Source of the DNA: a virus
Reading direction: 5' to 3' (one strand)
IMG/VR virus record: IMGVR_UViG_3300050343_000082
Location: 1-57,338 of that record
Length of the DNA: 57,338 nucleotides
Positions within the stretch are counted from its first letter, which is position 1. Each line of letters begins with the position of its first letter. A program made the translations under genes and the position numbers. The notes under the pieces were generated by a model. That model was not told the DNA's origin. It saw only the letters and a program-made list of their open reading frames with translations, and searched no databases. Positions 29,353 through 39,740 of this stretch are shown one piece after another.

Positions 29353-31791
29353 TTAGTTTATATTAGCATTATTTTTTTTTGCAAGACTTACTCCTGCTCT
29401 TAATTCTGCTAATTCTTCGTTCTGATCCATCTTATCTTCAGCTAATTCTCTTGCTTGCATCAATTTTGCTCTATCAAAATCAGCTTTTGTCTGGTCAGCT
29501 TCTTTTTTTCGTTCATTTTCCATCGCTCTTAGGTCAACTTCACGTGATTTTAGCTTCAATAGTGGGTCTGAATCAAATTGTGAAGTGATTTTGTTCTCTT
29601 CTTTCATAAATTCTTCAGTCATTTCAGCAATCAAGACAGCTTTTCTTGCTTCAACTTGATTATTTAACATTTGTAACTGTTGTTGGATCTGTGGATCCAT
29701 TGCAGCCATCTGTTGCATTTGTTGCATCTGTGCCATTTGCTCTCTAAACTCTAATTGAACTTGTTCTTGAGCCATAATTGAGATGTGTTCTAATATATTT
29801 TTTTGTATTGCAGCCATAATAGCAGGATTATTTCTAACCATGTTAGTTGACATAAAATTTAAGTGAGCTGTAATGTGTGCTTGGTGATCTTGACCAGGAA
29901 AAGCTTGAAAAGGTTTTCCACCCAAAGCATTTATGTGTTCTAAACTTGGGTCCATCGGTGCATTTGGTGCAGGTGGTGGTAGAACTGTATCTACATCTTT
30001 AACACCAATCGCATTATACATGTTTCTATAGATTTGATACATGTTATGTAATTGTGGATTCGATGTTGCGATCTGTAATTGTGTTTGAGCCAATGTTATT
30101 CTTTGAGACATTGAGAATATATTAGGATCCGCTACTGGTACTACATCTATTCTATCATCAAAGTCAGCTTGTTTAATATTTCTTGCACCACCTACAACAT
30201 CGTAAGGATATTCTGGTGGTAAGTATTGTGAAACTATTTTACCTAATAATTTAAATTCTTGTTTCATCGCTGCGTAACATCTTTTATGAATAGCAGACAT
30301 CACACGTGATCCACGTTCAAGAAGTGCAACAGTAGTTCCTACTGCAGCGCCTTGGTTACCATCACCCACTTGCATGTCAGCAATAGCCGCGAACCTTTGA
30401 CCAGCTTGTACAACAACTCCTAATAATTGTAACAATGTAGGACTTGGTTCTTTGTATGGTAATGGAAAGAATGCATCTCTTAAATTTCCACCTGGTGCAT
30501 CAACATCTTTGAATTCACCTGGTTGTATTGGTGATGCTTCATCTCTAACTCTAACACCACGCTGTTTAAATCCAGCAGGTAAGTTAGCTAAAGTTCCAGC
30601 ATCTAACAATTGACGGAGAGCCGTCGTTGCCGTACGACTCAATCCGCCAATCATATGAATGAGTCCAAAGCCATAAAATCCTAGTCCTGGCAGAAATTTG
30701 AAGTGGACAAAATATTGGATTTTACTTTTCTTCAGATCATCGGGCGCATAGTTTCGTCTAATAGACAAAACTTCTCTACTACCTTCTTCGACTGTAACGA
30801 GGTAAGGTAATTTTATTCCTGTTGGTTCACCATCTGCTCCAACATCTTCGAAACCTTCTAAGTCTAAATTAACATGACACTCTAACAAAGTATATACAGG
30901 TTCGTTCTTACCTGTCTTCTTAGTTCCTTCTAGCTCACGTTCTTTTTTAGATAATTCTCCATTAGTCTCTGTACCGGGAGGACTTAGTTCTACATCTCTG
31001 TAGAATCCAGATACTTGTTGTTTTCTTAATTCGTTCTCTGAAATTTTCACGGTATGAATAACTGCTTCCGCATCGTCTAATGAGGTAGCTGTGTACGGAA
31101 CAATTAATTCATCCGCTGGTACAAACTTCGATACCACTCTTCCAAGTGGTACGTCGTAGTAAACTTTTTTAAATGTAGATCCAGCTAGTGGTAAATGAAA
31201 TAACATAGAATCAAATTCAGATTCATATTCTTTCATCGTGTCCATGATTAAATAATTCATGTAATCTTTAACACGACTTGCTTGCTGTTCTGTTTGTGGA
31301 TTTTTAACTCCTATAACTTGTGTTCTAACTGGTCCATCACTTGGTAATAATTCTTTGTAAGCTTGAGCTTGAAACTGTGTTACCGCTTCTGCAAGAACTG
31401 GGTGTGTTGCACCTGAAGCTCCTTGGAAAGGTTCAGTTCTGTTTTCATATTTGAAACCTAGAAGATCTAGTCCAGTTGTGTATGCACTCTCCCATTCTTT
31501 TCTAGAAGATTTGTAGTCCATGTAATTTTGAACCATTTCATTTCCAATTGGATCTAAAATATCTTCTGGTAAAATATCAGCTAAGTTATCAAAGTGTGAT
31601 TCTGTTCCAGGTACATTTATTGATCCTGGTTCAAAGTCTAATGTAACTCCACCGTCTTCTTCTGGGATGACCTCTACAGGTCCTTTATCAATGTCTTCTT
31701 CCTGAACATTAACTTCTTCTGCCATCTCTTCTTCTGAAGGGATGTCAATTTTAGTTCTAGTGTTCGGGAGTCCTTTATCTATATCTGCCAT
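29353..31791 (-). CDS. portal protein (large podovirus/P22-like type)
   Basis: 812 residues, clean. Acidic N-terminus, then YMDYKSSRKEWESAYTTGLD, GFKYENRTEPFQGASGATHP, FDSMLFHLPLAGSTFKKVYY, FVPADELIVPYTATSLDDAE (portal-fold wing) and GFGLIHMIGGLSRTATTALR (long helix). The C-terminus is a Gln/Met-rich coiled coil (EQMAQMQQMQQMAAMDPQIQ and onward). This matches the large portals of marine podo- and siphoviruses. Dodecameric portal at the head vertex is the known role. It follows two GGR proteins and precedes small basic proteins. Confidence 0.93.
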   Translation of the reverse strand: MADIDKGLPNTRTKIDIPSEEEMAEEVNVQEEDIDKGPVEVIPEEDGGVTLDFEPGSINVPGTESHFDNLADILPEDILDPIGNEMVQNYMDYKSSRKEWESAYTTGLDLLGFKYENRTEPFQGASGATHPVLAEAVTQFQAQAYKELLPSDGPVRTQVIGVKNPQTEQQASRVKDYMNYLIMDTMKEYESEFDSMLFHLPLAGSTFKKVYYDVPLGRVVSKFVPADELIVPYTATSLDDAEAVIHTVKISENELRKQQVSGFYRDVELSPPGTETNGELSKKERELEGTKKTGKNEPVYTLLECHVNLDLEGFEDVGADGEPTGIKLPYLVTVEEGSREVLSIRRNYAPDDLKKSKIQYFVHFKFLPGLGFYGFGLIHMIGGLSRTATTALRQLLDAGTLANLPAGFKQRGVRVRDEASPIQPGEFKDVDAPGGNLRDAFFPLPYKEPSPTLLQLLGVVVQAGQRFAAIADMQVGDGNQGAAVGTTVALLERGSRVMSAIHKRCYAAMKQEFKLLGKIVSQYLPPEYPYDVVGGARNIKQADFDDRIDVVPVADPNIFSMSQRITLAQTQLQIATSNPQLHNMYQIYRNMYNAIGVKDVDTVLPPPAPNAPMDPSLEHINALGGKPFQAFPGQDHQAHITAHLNFMSTNMVRNNPAIMAAIQKNILEHISIMAQEQVQLEFREQMAQMQQMQQMAAMDPQIQQQLQMLNNQVEARKAVLIAEMTEEFMKEENKITSQFDSDPLLKLKSREVDLRAMENERKKEADQTKADFDRAKLMQARELAEDKMDQNEELAELRAGVSLAKKNNANIN

Positions 31792-31800
31792 TTATTACTC

Positions 31801-34054
31801 CTATACCTTCTTAACACGATTAAATAGACCTTGCAACCCTTGTGAGTTTGGTCCTGATTCTGGTGGTGGGCCTTTATCAACACCTGCTAAATTTGCAATA
31901 CCACCCCCTGCTATAATTTAATATATCAGGATTTTGTAACATCAATTCTCTTTTTCTTGCTGTTCTATAATCATCACCTTTTTTACTTTGAAAAATATTA
32001 TCTACAGATTGTAGTTGTGCAAGTTCATTTCTTCTTAACCCTTCTGCTAATGCCTCTTGTCCTCCTTCTATATCTGCTCCAAAATTTGTATCACCTCTAT
32101 AAAACTCTCTCAAATTTGTTCTAGCATCATCCTCTTGTTTTTTAAACTCGTCAGTTCTGTTTGGAAGATATGAAAAATCAGAAGATTCTGACATTTCATC
32201 TAATTGTCCTTGTTTAGCATCTTCAATTTTATTTAACAAACTATTTCCATAGTTTATTCTATCAAAAGTAGATTCCATTGCTCCTATTTTACCCATCTGT
32301 TCTGGAGTCATACCTTCTTCAATCATTCTTTTGTTTCGTTCTTTTATAGGATCAACTTTAGTTTTATCTCCTGCTAAATAATTAAAAGCACTATCACCAA
32401 TTGCTTCTTTAAATGATTTACCTTTTGATAACATATCATAACCAACATATGCTGCTTGTTCTGCTGCAATAAAACTTAGAGCTGCTGGACCTAACAATCC
32501 TCTTATTGAAGCTACATCTTTTAAACCTTTACCAGCTTTTAATATAGCTGTTGCTAGAGTAGCTTGTGTTCCTTTTTTAAAACCTTTCTCTAAACCCTCT
32601 GCTAAAACTCTTTGACCTTTTTGTGCGCATTTAGTTAATCCAAAAGCTCCTTCGTTGTAATAAACTCTACCTCCAGCTGCTTTTCCACAACCTAGTCTTT
32701 CTAAATAAGAAGCAACACTCTTAACATTAAAATCTTTGCTTTGAGCATATTTCAATGCACCTTTTTCAATTGCTGCAAATTGTTTTTCTGGATCTATGTA
32801 ACCACCACCAATATTTTACCATCAAATCTGTAATTTTAGCACCTAAATTTTTTAATATTTAATTTATCAGCTTTTAATTTTCCATCTTTTATTAATTTAG
32901 CCTCTTACAAACTTGTTCAAGAGCATTAACGTTTGAATTTACTGCTCCCGTTAATAATTGAATATCTTTGTAGCTGCTGCTCTTGCTACATCACCAGCTC
33001 CTACACTCCTTTTGATGTTGTAAAACAATTTGTCTTTTAAGTAATTCTTGTTGGTTTTATTTCACTAATTTTACTATAATATCTTTGATGACTTAAAATA
33101 TCATTTAATGTAAGCACGCTTCTGTCTCCCATTAATTTAGTAATACCTTTGTCGTCTAATATTTTTTGAAGTATCTTACTAGGTTCTTCTTTAACTCCAT
33201 TAGCTATATCTATAAATTTATCAACTTTACCAAAATCTCCGTGCGCTCTCCACTCTGTACCATCTTCACGCATATTTTTCTTTAAACCATAAAAAGTTCT
33301 ACCTTGTCCTGTTTCTGTATTATCTATAAAACCTACTATTATACCTCTGTTATTAAATTTTGGTTGATATGTTCTATCTTTAGGTTTAACTTTATTTTTT
33401 AATTCATTTTTGTACACCCTATACATAGAAGACATCATCCAACCTTGAGGATCAGAAAAATTTGCTGCAATTTTATAACTTTTAGGATCAGCTACTCTGC
33501 TTCTTATTTGGTTAACAAGGTTAGGATATTTTTCACCATTTAATCCATTTTTGTATTTTTTAAAATCCCATTTCTCTCCTTCAGGTAAATCAAAATTATC
33601 TTTTACTTTTATTATTTCTTCTTTAGTTAAAGGTTTATATTCAGAACCTGTTTTGATATCTTTTTCTATTACTAGATTAGGAAATTTCTTTTTAATTTTA
33701 TCAGCAGAATATTTTTCATAACCAAGGTCATCTAAAATAAAATTTCGTAAAACAGATGCTTTAATCTTTTTCTTTTTACCTATAAAATTTTTTAATTTTA
33801 AATTTCTTTCACCTGCTAATTTACCTGACTCTGTTAAGTCTCTAGTAGCTTCGTTATAAATTTTCATGTATTCTTTTTGACTTAATCCAGAACCATATTT
33901 TGGTTCCAGCATACCCGGGCCGTGATCCGTCGGCATTGGGTTTGACTAACATACCACCGTCATTGAACATGGGCCGTGATTCAGGGACCATGGCGCTTGG
34001 ACCATCGTCATCGTATACTGCGCTTAGGTTTTGTATTCTTTTAAAGAGATCCAT
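31801..34054 (-). CDS. large GGR/SAMVPE virion-module protein (frameshifted)
   Basis: Three frames (33854-34054, 33037-33936, 31877-32755) plus a short C-terminal piece join into about 750 residues. N-terminus MDLFKRIQNLSAVYDDDGPS then AMVPESRPMFNDGG and GSRPGY. The middle is Lys-rich and may be nucleic-acid binding. The C-terminal third begins with a Cys pair and GGRVYYNEG, followed by KCAQKGQRVLAEGLEKGFKK and hydrophobic GPAALSFIAAEQAAYVG. Indels near 33900, 33030-32770 and 31920. The final piece reads GGIANLAGVDKGPPPESGPN. Unknown function; lying just before the portal, it may be an ejection or head protein. Confidence 0.65.
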
Positions 34055-35424
34055 TTACTCTCCTAACATTCGAGCGATACCGCCTTTTTATAGGAACCTG
34101 CTTTTTTGATTGATGGAGCTTGCTCACCAACTTCTTTCATGATCTCATCAATTTGAATTCCATCTGTATAATAAGGATCATTAAATACATCTCCTTCAAT
34201 TCTAGCATTAGCTTCTGTAACTTCTTCATACTTATCAGGAGTTTTAAGTGCTTTACCATTTTTACCTTGAACAACTTCACCTTTTTTAAGTTCCATAATT
34301 TCTACATCAGTGATCATCTCATCACCTTCTTTATTAACCTTTTTAATAATTGTATCTCCTGTGGCGACATCTTCTTCTAATACATATGTTGATTTACCAT
34401 CTTTAGACTTTAATGTTTTTGCAATAGTTCTATCTGTTGTAGCTGTTGCATCATCCCCTAACATTTTAATTTTTTCTGCAAGCTTAAAGAAATATGGAGG
34501 AGGTGTAGTTGTTGATTTCTGTACAACTTCTTTTGCAACTTCTTTACCTGCACCTTTACCAAAACTAAATATACCAGATTTTAGCTGCACCAACACCTGC
34601 CGTGCCAGCTCCGATAGCTTTTAAAATAATCTTCTCATCTTATCAACGCTACCTGCTTTTAAACCTATTCTAGTTATTCCGCCGTCAGCTTGTTTAGTTC
34701 TAGTTACATTTTTCATAGTGTCTAAAATCTCATCTGCGCTTTACCTTTTTCCATCATCTTAAATGCTTCATCAATTGTTGCTAGCACTTCTGCTTTTCTC
34801 TGCACGTTATCATCAATTAATATTTTATCTAACAGATCATCAGTGATGCCTGGGTATTTTTGTCTTTAACTGTAATCGCTCTACCATTTTAGGAGCAAGA
34901 GTTTTTACTACATCCATTTGACTATCTGAATCAAGAGAAGATAGTTCTTCAATCTCATCTGGTGTCATTAATCTTTGATCACCGCTTGCTTCCATCTCTT
35001 CTAATTTTTTTTCTAAGAATTTTTTTCTAGCTGGAGATTTGTCACCTGGTTCTGGATCTAGATTACCTTTTTTATATTCTAGTTCCATATCATCCATATA
35101 TCGTTTTTGTTCTTTTATAATTCTTTTAGCATCTCCAACTGTACCATCAAAGTCGTATGCTTCTAATTGATCCGCACCACCTACTTCATCTAAGAAATCT
35201 TGATACTCATCATCAGTCTAACATTCTTTTGTTTTTAAAATTTTCATCTGCTTTTTTAAACATATCACGCTCTAGCGTCTTTGGAGGGATAGGTGCTTTG
35301 TCTGCAGTTGTAATTGATTTCTTACCAAATTTATTTCTTATTAAATCTATTAAACCTTCAACACCTTTTTTACCTGTTTTGTAGCCAATACGTCCGCCGT
35401 CTGCACCAATTGTTTTTTAAACAT
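34055..35424 (-). CDS. GGRIGY/GGIARMLGE virion-module protein (frameshifted)
   Basis: Start at 35424 (MFKK then IGADGGRIGYKTGKKG), TAATG-coupled. Indels near 35410, 35215, 34860, 34740 and 34580 split it into pieces: DFLDEVGGADQLEAYDFDG, MTPDEIEELSSLDSD, QADGGITRIGLKAGS, and the long 34063-34596 frame. Restoring an A at 34085 yields the end KKGGIARMLGE at 34055. About 455 residues, acidic/helical. No enzyme motif. It is in the same family style as its downstream neighbour. Confidence 0.65.
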
Positions 35425-35570
35425 TATATTTGCATCTCCTTGTATTTGAGTTTAACCAATCTGTATTTAAGTTCAGGTTCTATTTTTTTTGTTTTTATTA
35501 AATTTTCACCATAATACATCTGTTTTGATACCATTGCTTTTTTCTCTGGGTCATCTAGTTTACTTTTCAT
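35424..35570 (-). CDS. 48-residue small helical protein
   Basis: MKSKLDDPEKKAMVSKQMYY then a basic amphipathic helix ending KYKEMQI, with TAATG to the next gene. The start lies in the second copy of a 23-bp direct repeat. Not recognised. Confidence 0.6.
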   Translation of the reverse strand: MKSKLDDPEKKAMVSKQMYYGENLIKTKKIEPELKYRLVKLKYKEMQI

Positions 35571-35615
35571 AGACGCAAGACCTCTTCTTCATTACTTTTC
35601 ATAGACGCAAGACCT
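35561..35615. repeat. 23-bp direct repeat, two copies 32 bp apart
   Basis: TACTTTTCATAGACGCAAGACCT occurs at 35561-35583 and again at 35593-35615 in the same orientation. It spans the end of one small gene and the start of the next, so both carry the residues around ATGAAAAGT. A local duplication that created or split a gene boundary is likely; assembly error is an alternative. Confidence 0.8.
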
Positions 35616-35845
35616 TTTTCATTATTTTTTAAAAGTCTTTGTCTGATCTCTTCTTCTGTCTCTGGAATATTTTTACCACCTAGGATAGGTTTATTAGGAT
35701 TAACAGCACTACGATCAAACATACTGACAACTTTTCTTTCATCAATAGATTGTTTGGCTGCTTTCTGTTTTAACAGAATCATTTCCATATTGTTAGGCAT
35801 TCTGCCTTTACTTGCTTTGAATGCTTCTATTAAAAATTTTAACAT
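35567..35845 (-). CDS. hypothetical protein after large terminase
   Basis: 92 residues: MLKFLIEAFKASKGRMPNNM, a helix, then VVSMFDRSAVNPNKPILGGK and an acidic helical tail ending NEEEVLRL, which lies in the direct repeat. TAATG-type coupling to the terminase stop. Not recognised; conserved position suggests a packaging or connector accessory. Confidence 0.65.
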   Translation of the reverse strand: MLKFLIEAFKASKGRMPNNMEMILLKQKAAKQSIDERKVVSMFDRSAVNPNKPILGGKNIPETEEEIRQRLLKNNEKGLASMKSNEEEVLRL

Positions 35846-37325
35846 TAATAGTAATTCCTTTTACGTTGCTCTTGTGGTTCATCCACATAGTCTTCAGGGT
35901 GTTGTAATAATCCTGCCTGCCTGAATCGCATAATCGCTTGTGTTGTACTATCTACAAGGTCGTCATGATCGCCATACGGAAACGCAGCGCATTCTTCAAT
36001 GACTTCATCTGCAAATTTCTGTTCTGGTGCCCATATCATACCAGATTCGAACAAAGGTGCAACCGCATTTACACGTGAATGTTTATCGTTTCCACGTGAT
36101 GGGGTAAAGTTTACAACCGGTATATCCATTTGTCTAACTCATATGTTAGTGGTAAACCTGATGCTTTTGCTTCAACTATAACAGATTCTGGTTGCCAATA
36201 CTTATATTGCTCTAATGCAAGTCTACGTAATTCAGGAAACTCATATCTACCTTTTATAGAATCAAGGAGCATAAGATTGGCCCCTGAGTCTTGGTCCGGG
36301 TAAAATACACCCCAAGTAGTAATCGCAGAATAGTCTGCAGTTTCTTTTTTTAAAAATGCTGTATCATAAGATTGTATGACGTGATGTAATTCTGGTATCC
36401 AATCGTGTTCCCAAGTTCTCCACCACTCACGTTTTATAATTGCACCTTCATCTGAAGTTGGGTTTTGCATCCACTGTGCATTCCATTTGCCCGTGGGCAG
36501 TGTTGCTTGGACTTTTTCTAGCTCATCTAGTTTCCAATACTCAGGCCAAACTGGTTTAGCTTTTTTAGATCCGTGGTCCATGATTGCCGGAAACTCGACC
36601 ACGTGCCACTGATCAGCTTTAGCTTCTTTTTGGTTACCAACTAATTTTCCTGTCAAATCTTTATTAGACCATCGCGTCATAACTAAAACAATTTTACCAC
36701 CAGGTTGTAAACGTTGCCTAGGTCCTGATGTGTACCATTCATAAGCAGACTCCATGGCCGTTGGACTCATTGCATCTTGCTCAGAATGTGGGTCATCAAT
36801 TATTAAAAGATCAGCACCCCGTCCGGTTATTGCACCGCCGACACCAGCTGCAAAATACTCACCACCTTGTGCTGTTTCCCACCTACCAGCGGCTTGCGAA
36901 TCTTCTCTTAGTCTTGTTTCAAATATTTTTCCATACTCGTCACTATCAATCAAGGTCTTAGCCTTACGACCAAATCGTACGGCTAGTTCTCCTGTGTGAG
37001 TTGCTTGGATTATTTTTAACTTAGGGTTACGGCCCACCATCCACGCTGGTAACAAGTAACTTGCAAATTCTGATTTCGTATGACGTGGAGGCATATTTAC
37101 TATCAGTCGATTTATTTCTCCCGATGCAAGTTGATTAAATTTTTTTGCTATGTGTCTGTGGTGAGAGCCTTCTACAAAATCGGGCCACACACATTTGACA
37201 AAGGACATAAAGTCATCTCTGGCTTTACCTTGTATTTGTTTCTCTGCATGCATGACTTGCAGTTTTTTAAATGTCTTTCTGACGTCTGCAGGTAGCTTAC
37301 TAATATCTACGTTATTCAAATTCAT
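35845..37325 (-). CDS. terL: terminase large subunit (one indel near 36120)
   Basis: About 493 residues once the two frames (36111-37325 and 35845-36129) are joined. Walker A-like PPRHTKSE at residues 79-86; Walker B and catalytic acid in LLIIDDPHSEQD near 175-186; coupling motif VLVMTRW near 222. The nuclease domain has SYDTAFLKK (first Asp), ESVIVEAKASG and DHDDLVDSTTQA (last acidic group). This is the Terminase_6 type motor-nuclease that packages DNA through the portal. The gap at 36120 falls between nuclease motifs; as the enzyme is essential, a read error is the likely cause. Confidence 0.93.
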
Positions 37326-37496
37326 AAAATTTTTTAAAAAATTTTTTTATAATTTTTTTGCACCATAAAGTGTTAAAAATGTTTTTACCACCATAAACTG
37401 TCTAAATCAAGCAATACAACCTAGAGTAGTGGGACCCCTTTTTATATAAAGGGTGCATGGGGTCGACGTTAGTTGCAATGTTGGTATTGGATAGGG
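37326..37496 (-). promoter_or_regulatory. leader region of the virion operon
   Basis: 170 bases without a gene. It holds two copies of TTTATGGTG (minus strand), a nested inverted repeat around ACCCTTTATATAAAAAGGGGT, flanked by GACCCC and GGGGTC arms, and a long A/T stretch just before terL. A weak TTGATT-N17-TAAAAA can be drawn. As the first gap before the late genes it is the best candidate for a late promoter; I cannot define the boxes. Confidence 0.4.
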
Positions 37497-37543
37497 ATCC
37501 GCGAAGCGGATACGTGTGCGCCCTGGCGCGTTAGCGCCAGGGC
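37497..37543 (-). terminator. GC-rich double hairpin
   Basis: Two adjacent hairpins: ATCCGC-GAA-GCGGAT (37497-37511) and GCCCTGGCGC-GTTA-GCGCCAGGGC (37520-37543, perfect 10 bp, 4-base loop). They stand out in AT-rich DNA and fall 14 bases past the stop of the last early-type gene. No T-run follows on either strand. Most likely a transcription barrier or RNA-processing element; other roles are open. Confidence 0.65.
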
Positions 37544-37556
37544 AGAAAGGTTGGTG

Positions 37557-37800
37557 TTAGTCTAGTAACACCATGTATGCTTCAGCATTATGTTGTCTGA
37601 AGTAGTTAAGTCTTTACGTACTTTGTCCCAAAGCTTTGACGTACCGTCAACACCTGCTGTCTTTGTCCTCTAGTGTTGCTGCTACTCATTGATAAAGATC
37701 TATCATGAATGATAGCTTCTTCCTTTAGTTAACATAATAGACTCGCCATTGAATCTATTCTTACGTTCTTCTGTTTTGTTTCTGTGTTTGTTTGTGTCAT
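37557..37800 (-). CDS. small early-type protein (frameshifted)
   Basis: MTQTNTETKQKN at 37800 behind AAGAAAGG; indels near 37760, 37710 and 37660. Restored pieces FNGESIMLTKEEA, GTSKLWDKVRKDL and a final HNAEAYMVLLD stop at 37557. About 80 residues, helical, polar. Last gene before the GC hairpins. Unknown function. Confidence 0.55.
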
Positions 37801-37825
37801 ATATACCTTTCTTGTTAATAGGATT

Positions 37826-37853
37826 ATCCTACTCTATTTCTGTCCATTGTCAA
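37826..37853 (-). promoter_or_regulatory. TTGACA-N16-TAGGAT promoter
   Basis: Minus strand, perfect -35 and an imperfect -10, inside the 3' end of the upstream gene. It would start a transcript with a leader of about 20 bases carrying AAGAAAGG before the gene at 37800. Confidence 0.5.
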
Positions 37854-38179
37854 CCCTTTGAATAGAATATTCTGGACCCCACCTAGACTCATCATTCTTG
37901 ACCTTGGCATAACCTTGGCTCTCTCGTCTGTGTCTGATAAACTCTATCGGTCGACCATGTTCAATGTTTTCCATGTTATCACTAACCAATCAAACTTACA
38001 TGATTGACTACAGAAATAAATTTATCAGAACCATTTGGAGTCCAACCCCAATTATTAGGTGTTCTATCTCTATCTGCATATGCATATCTTCCACGAATTA
38101 CACCTCTAGATTTTAAAAATCTATCTTGTGTAACTTGTTCATGACATCTTGGTCCTTGGCAAAAATGTTTATTTGGCAT
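37834..38179 (-). CDS. Cys-rich small protein (two indels)
   Basis: Preferred start MPNKHFCQGPRCHEQVTQDR at 38179 (AAAGGAG site upstream). CxxxxC and, after an indel near 38012, FCSQSCKFDWLV give a likely zinc site. A second indel near 37980 leads to NIEHGRPIEFIRHRRESQGY and the stop at 37834. About 114 residues. Function unknown; zinc binding is inferred from the Cys pairs. Confidence 0.6.
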
Positions 38180-38205
38180 TAGTAACTTAACTCCTTTCAA
38201 TACTT

Positions 38206-38360
38206 TTAAACCAACATTAAAATCTCTCTTAAGAAACTAAACTTAACTCCAAATGTAGTTGCTATTAATAAACCAATAGTCATGTCAAAATGCATGGCTA
38301 TTACTATCACCTAAAAAATACCATTGCAAAATGCAATGCAAAGTAAATTGCTTATAACAT
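38206..38360 (-). CDS. small membrane protein (frameshifted)
   Basis: TAATG from the upstream gene sets the start at 38360. The frame breaks within a few codons, but the end reads HFDMTIGLLIATTFGVKFSF then LREILMLV, a single hydrophobic segment with a basic tail. About 50 residues. Role unknown. Confidence 0.4.
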
Positions 38361-38547
38361 TAGTGCCTCACTTTCCATGATGTAGTTGCAGTTCTGTAAC
38401 CATGACTATCTAAGTCATAATAAACATAGTAAGGAACACCTTGTTTGATGTGCCATATCTTGACTTGTCGTCATGTTTGCCTTTTCTTGTAATGTGCTTC
38501 TTATGTTTAGAAGCCCAATAAGTTATGTAAAATGTTTTGTTTGTCAT
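38360..38547 (-). CDS. small basic protein (one indel)
   Basis: MTNKTFYITYWASKHKKHIT, then RKGKHDDKS; an indel near 38460 and the restored WHIKQGVPYYVYYDLDSHGY and RTATTSWKVRH follow to 38360. About 62 residues, rich in Tyr/His/Lys. Leader AGAAAGGTATAATATG is shared in style with two other genes here. Unknown function. Confidence 0.6.
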
Positions 38548-38579
38548 ATTATACCTTTCTAGTTATAGGACTATCCTAT

Positions 38580-38606
38580 ATTATAGGATATCCCTTACAT
38601 TGTCAA
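38580..38606 (-). promoter_or_regulatory. promoter TTGACA / TATAAT region
   Basis: Minus strand, TTGACA then TATAAT at 15 bases or TAATAT at 17. The core TATAGGATA...CCCTTA...ATTGTCAA resembles the divergent promoter at 42433-42466. Drives the small genes leftward. Confidence 0.6.
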
Positions 38607-38609
38607 ACT

Positions 38610-38918
38610 TTAATTTAGACTTTCTTCATATTTTTTTCTAGCCAATATCTTCGCCTCTCTTGATTGATGTTTGTTCTTCATACCTTTAATCATACTAGCC
38701 AAGTTGCTAGGATTATAGATTGTCAAACCTGTTGAGTTAGTTCTAATTAACTCTGCCTCATCAACTTGTATTCCAAGTTCAGTTGCAAGTTCAATACCCT
38801 CTGAAAGATATCTGTATGCTTTCAATCCAATCTTTAACTGATCGCATTGTTTTTGAATTGTATCAATCCATGTTTGGTGTTTAGATACTAGATTACCTTT
38901 TGCAATTCGCCATTTCAA
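38610..38918 (-). CDS. helical hypothetical protein
   Basis: 102 residues, clean. MKWRIAKGNLVSKHQTWIDT, then helices and a basic end REAKILARKKYEESLN. ATGA overlap with the gene upstream. No family recognised. Confidence 0.7.
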   Translation of the reverse strand: MKWRIAKGNLVSKHQTWIDTIQKQCDQLKIGLKAYRYLSEGIELATELGIQVDEAELIRTNSTGLTIYNPSNLASMIKGMKNKHQSREAKILARKKYEESLN

Positions 38919-39578
38919 ATTGTGTCATACTCATCTTTAGTACATGCGATTGCTCTTGATCTGCAATAAGATGTTCCAATGACATCAAGATAGTATTGGT
39001 CATTAAAAGTTTTTGCCATACCTGTATTATTATCACTACCATTATAACTATGACCACTATATCCAAGTGCTTTCATACACGCGTCAACATGTTTTGTTTT
39101 GTGTGGGTTGTCTTTGTTCTCGGATTGTTGTGCATAGATATCTGGGTTGCAATCCATAGCTTTTAAATCTTCTCTAAAATATGCAACTGCAAACTTTTTA
39201 CCCTCCTCATCACTATACTCACTACCATTTAGATTACCAAACAAACCAAAATCAAAATGTGATTTAGTTTCTTTTGTTTCGCCCTCATCATCTAAATCTT
39301 CGAGTGTGCAAAGTAAAAACATTTATCTTTTGCAACAACATCACAAGGTTGCCATATTTCTTTTTAAAAGTTCTTAAAGTTGAAACATCTTCTGGTGGAT
39401 ATGCTCTCTCAACAACATCAACTTTGCAAGTCTATGTGCTTGCATTCATATTGATATCAACATCTTCTCTTGCTTGAAGAAATGCCTCTCGTTCTTGCGT
39501 GTCCTCATTCTCAAAGACATTTTTTATTTTATTAAAGAGTTTGTTTCGCAACTCTGTATTCATTCTTATTTTTGTCAT
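38915..39578 (-). CDS. conserved-looking early protein (frameshifted)
   Basis: Start at 39578 (MTKIRMNTELRNKLFNKIKN) with leader AGAAAGGTC. Indels near 39430, 39345 and 39315 break it; the restored frame reads YPPEDVSTLRTFKKKYG, KDKCFYFAHS, then the intact 38915-39322 part with FDFGLFGNLNG and YFREDLKAMDCNPDIYAQQ. About 220 residues. Mixed alpha/beta. A Cys-rich C-terminus is visible. No function assigned. Confidence 0.65.
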
Positions 39579-39740
39579 TTTGACCTTTCTATATTTAATT
39601 TATTTTAATTTGTTTTACTACTTGACAATAGGATAGTCAAGGATTATATATTAATTATGTTTTTTATTTGTTTATGTTCAGATAAAAAATTAGAATCATA
39701 ACCATCACCCCAAGTTGACACTCTAAACAAGTGGGATGAT

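Noticed and set aside
34120-34624. Plus ORFs rich in Phe/Ile/Asn
   Set aside because: Antisense shadows of the acidic minus-strand GGIARMLGE gene.
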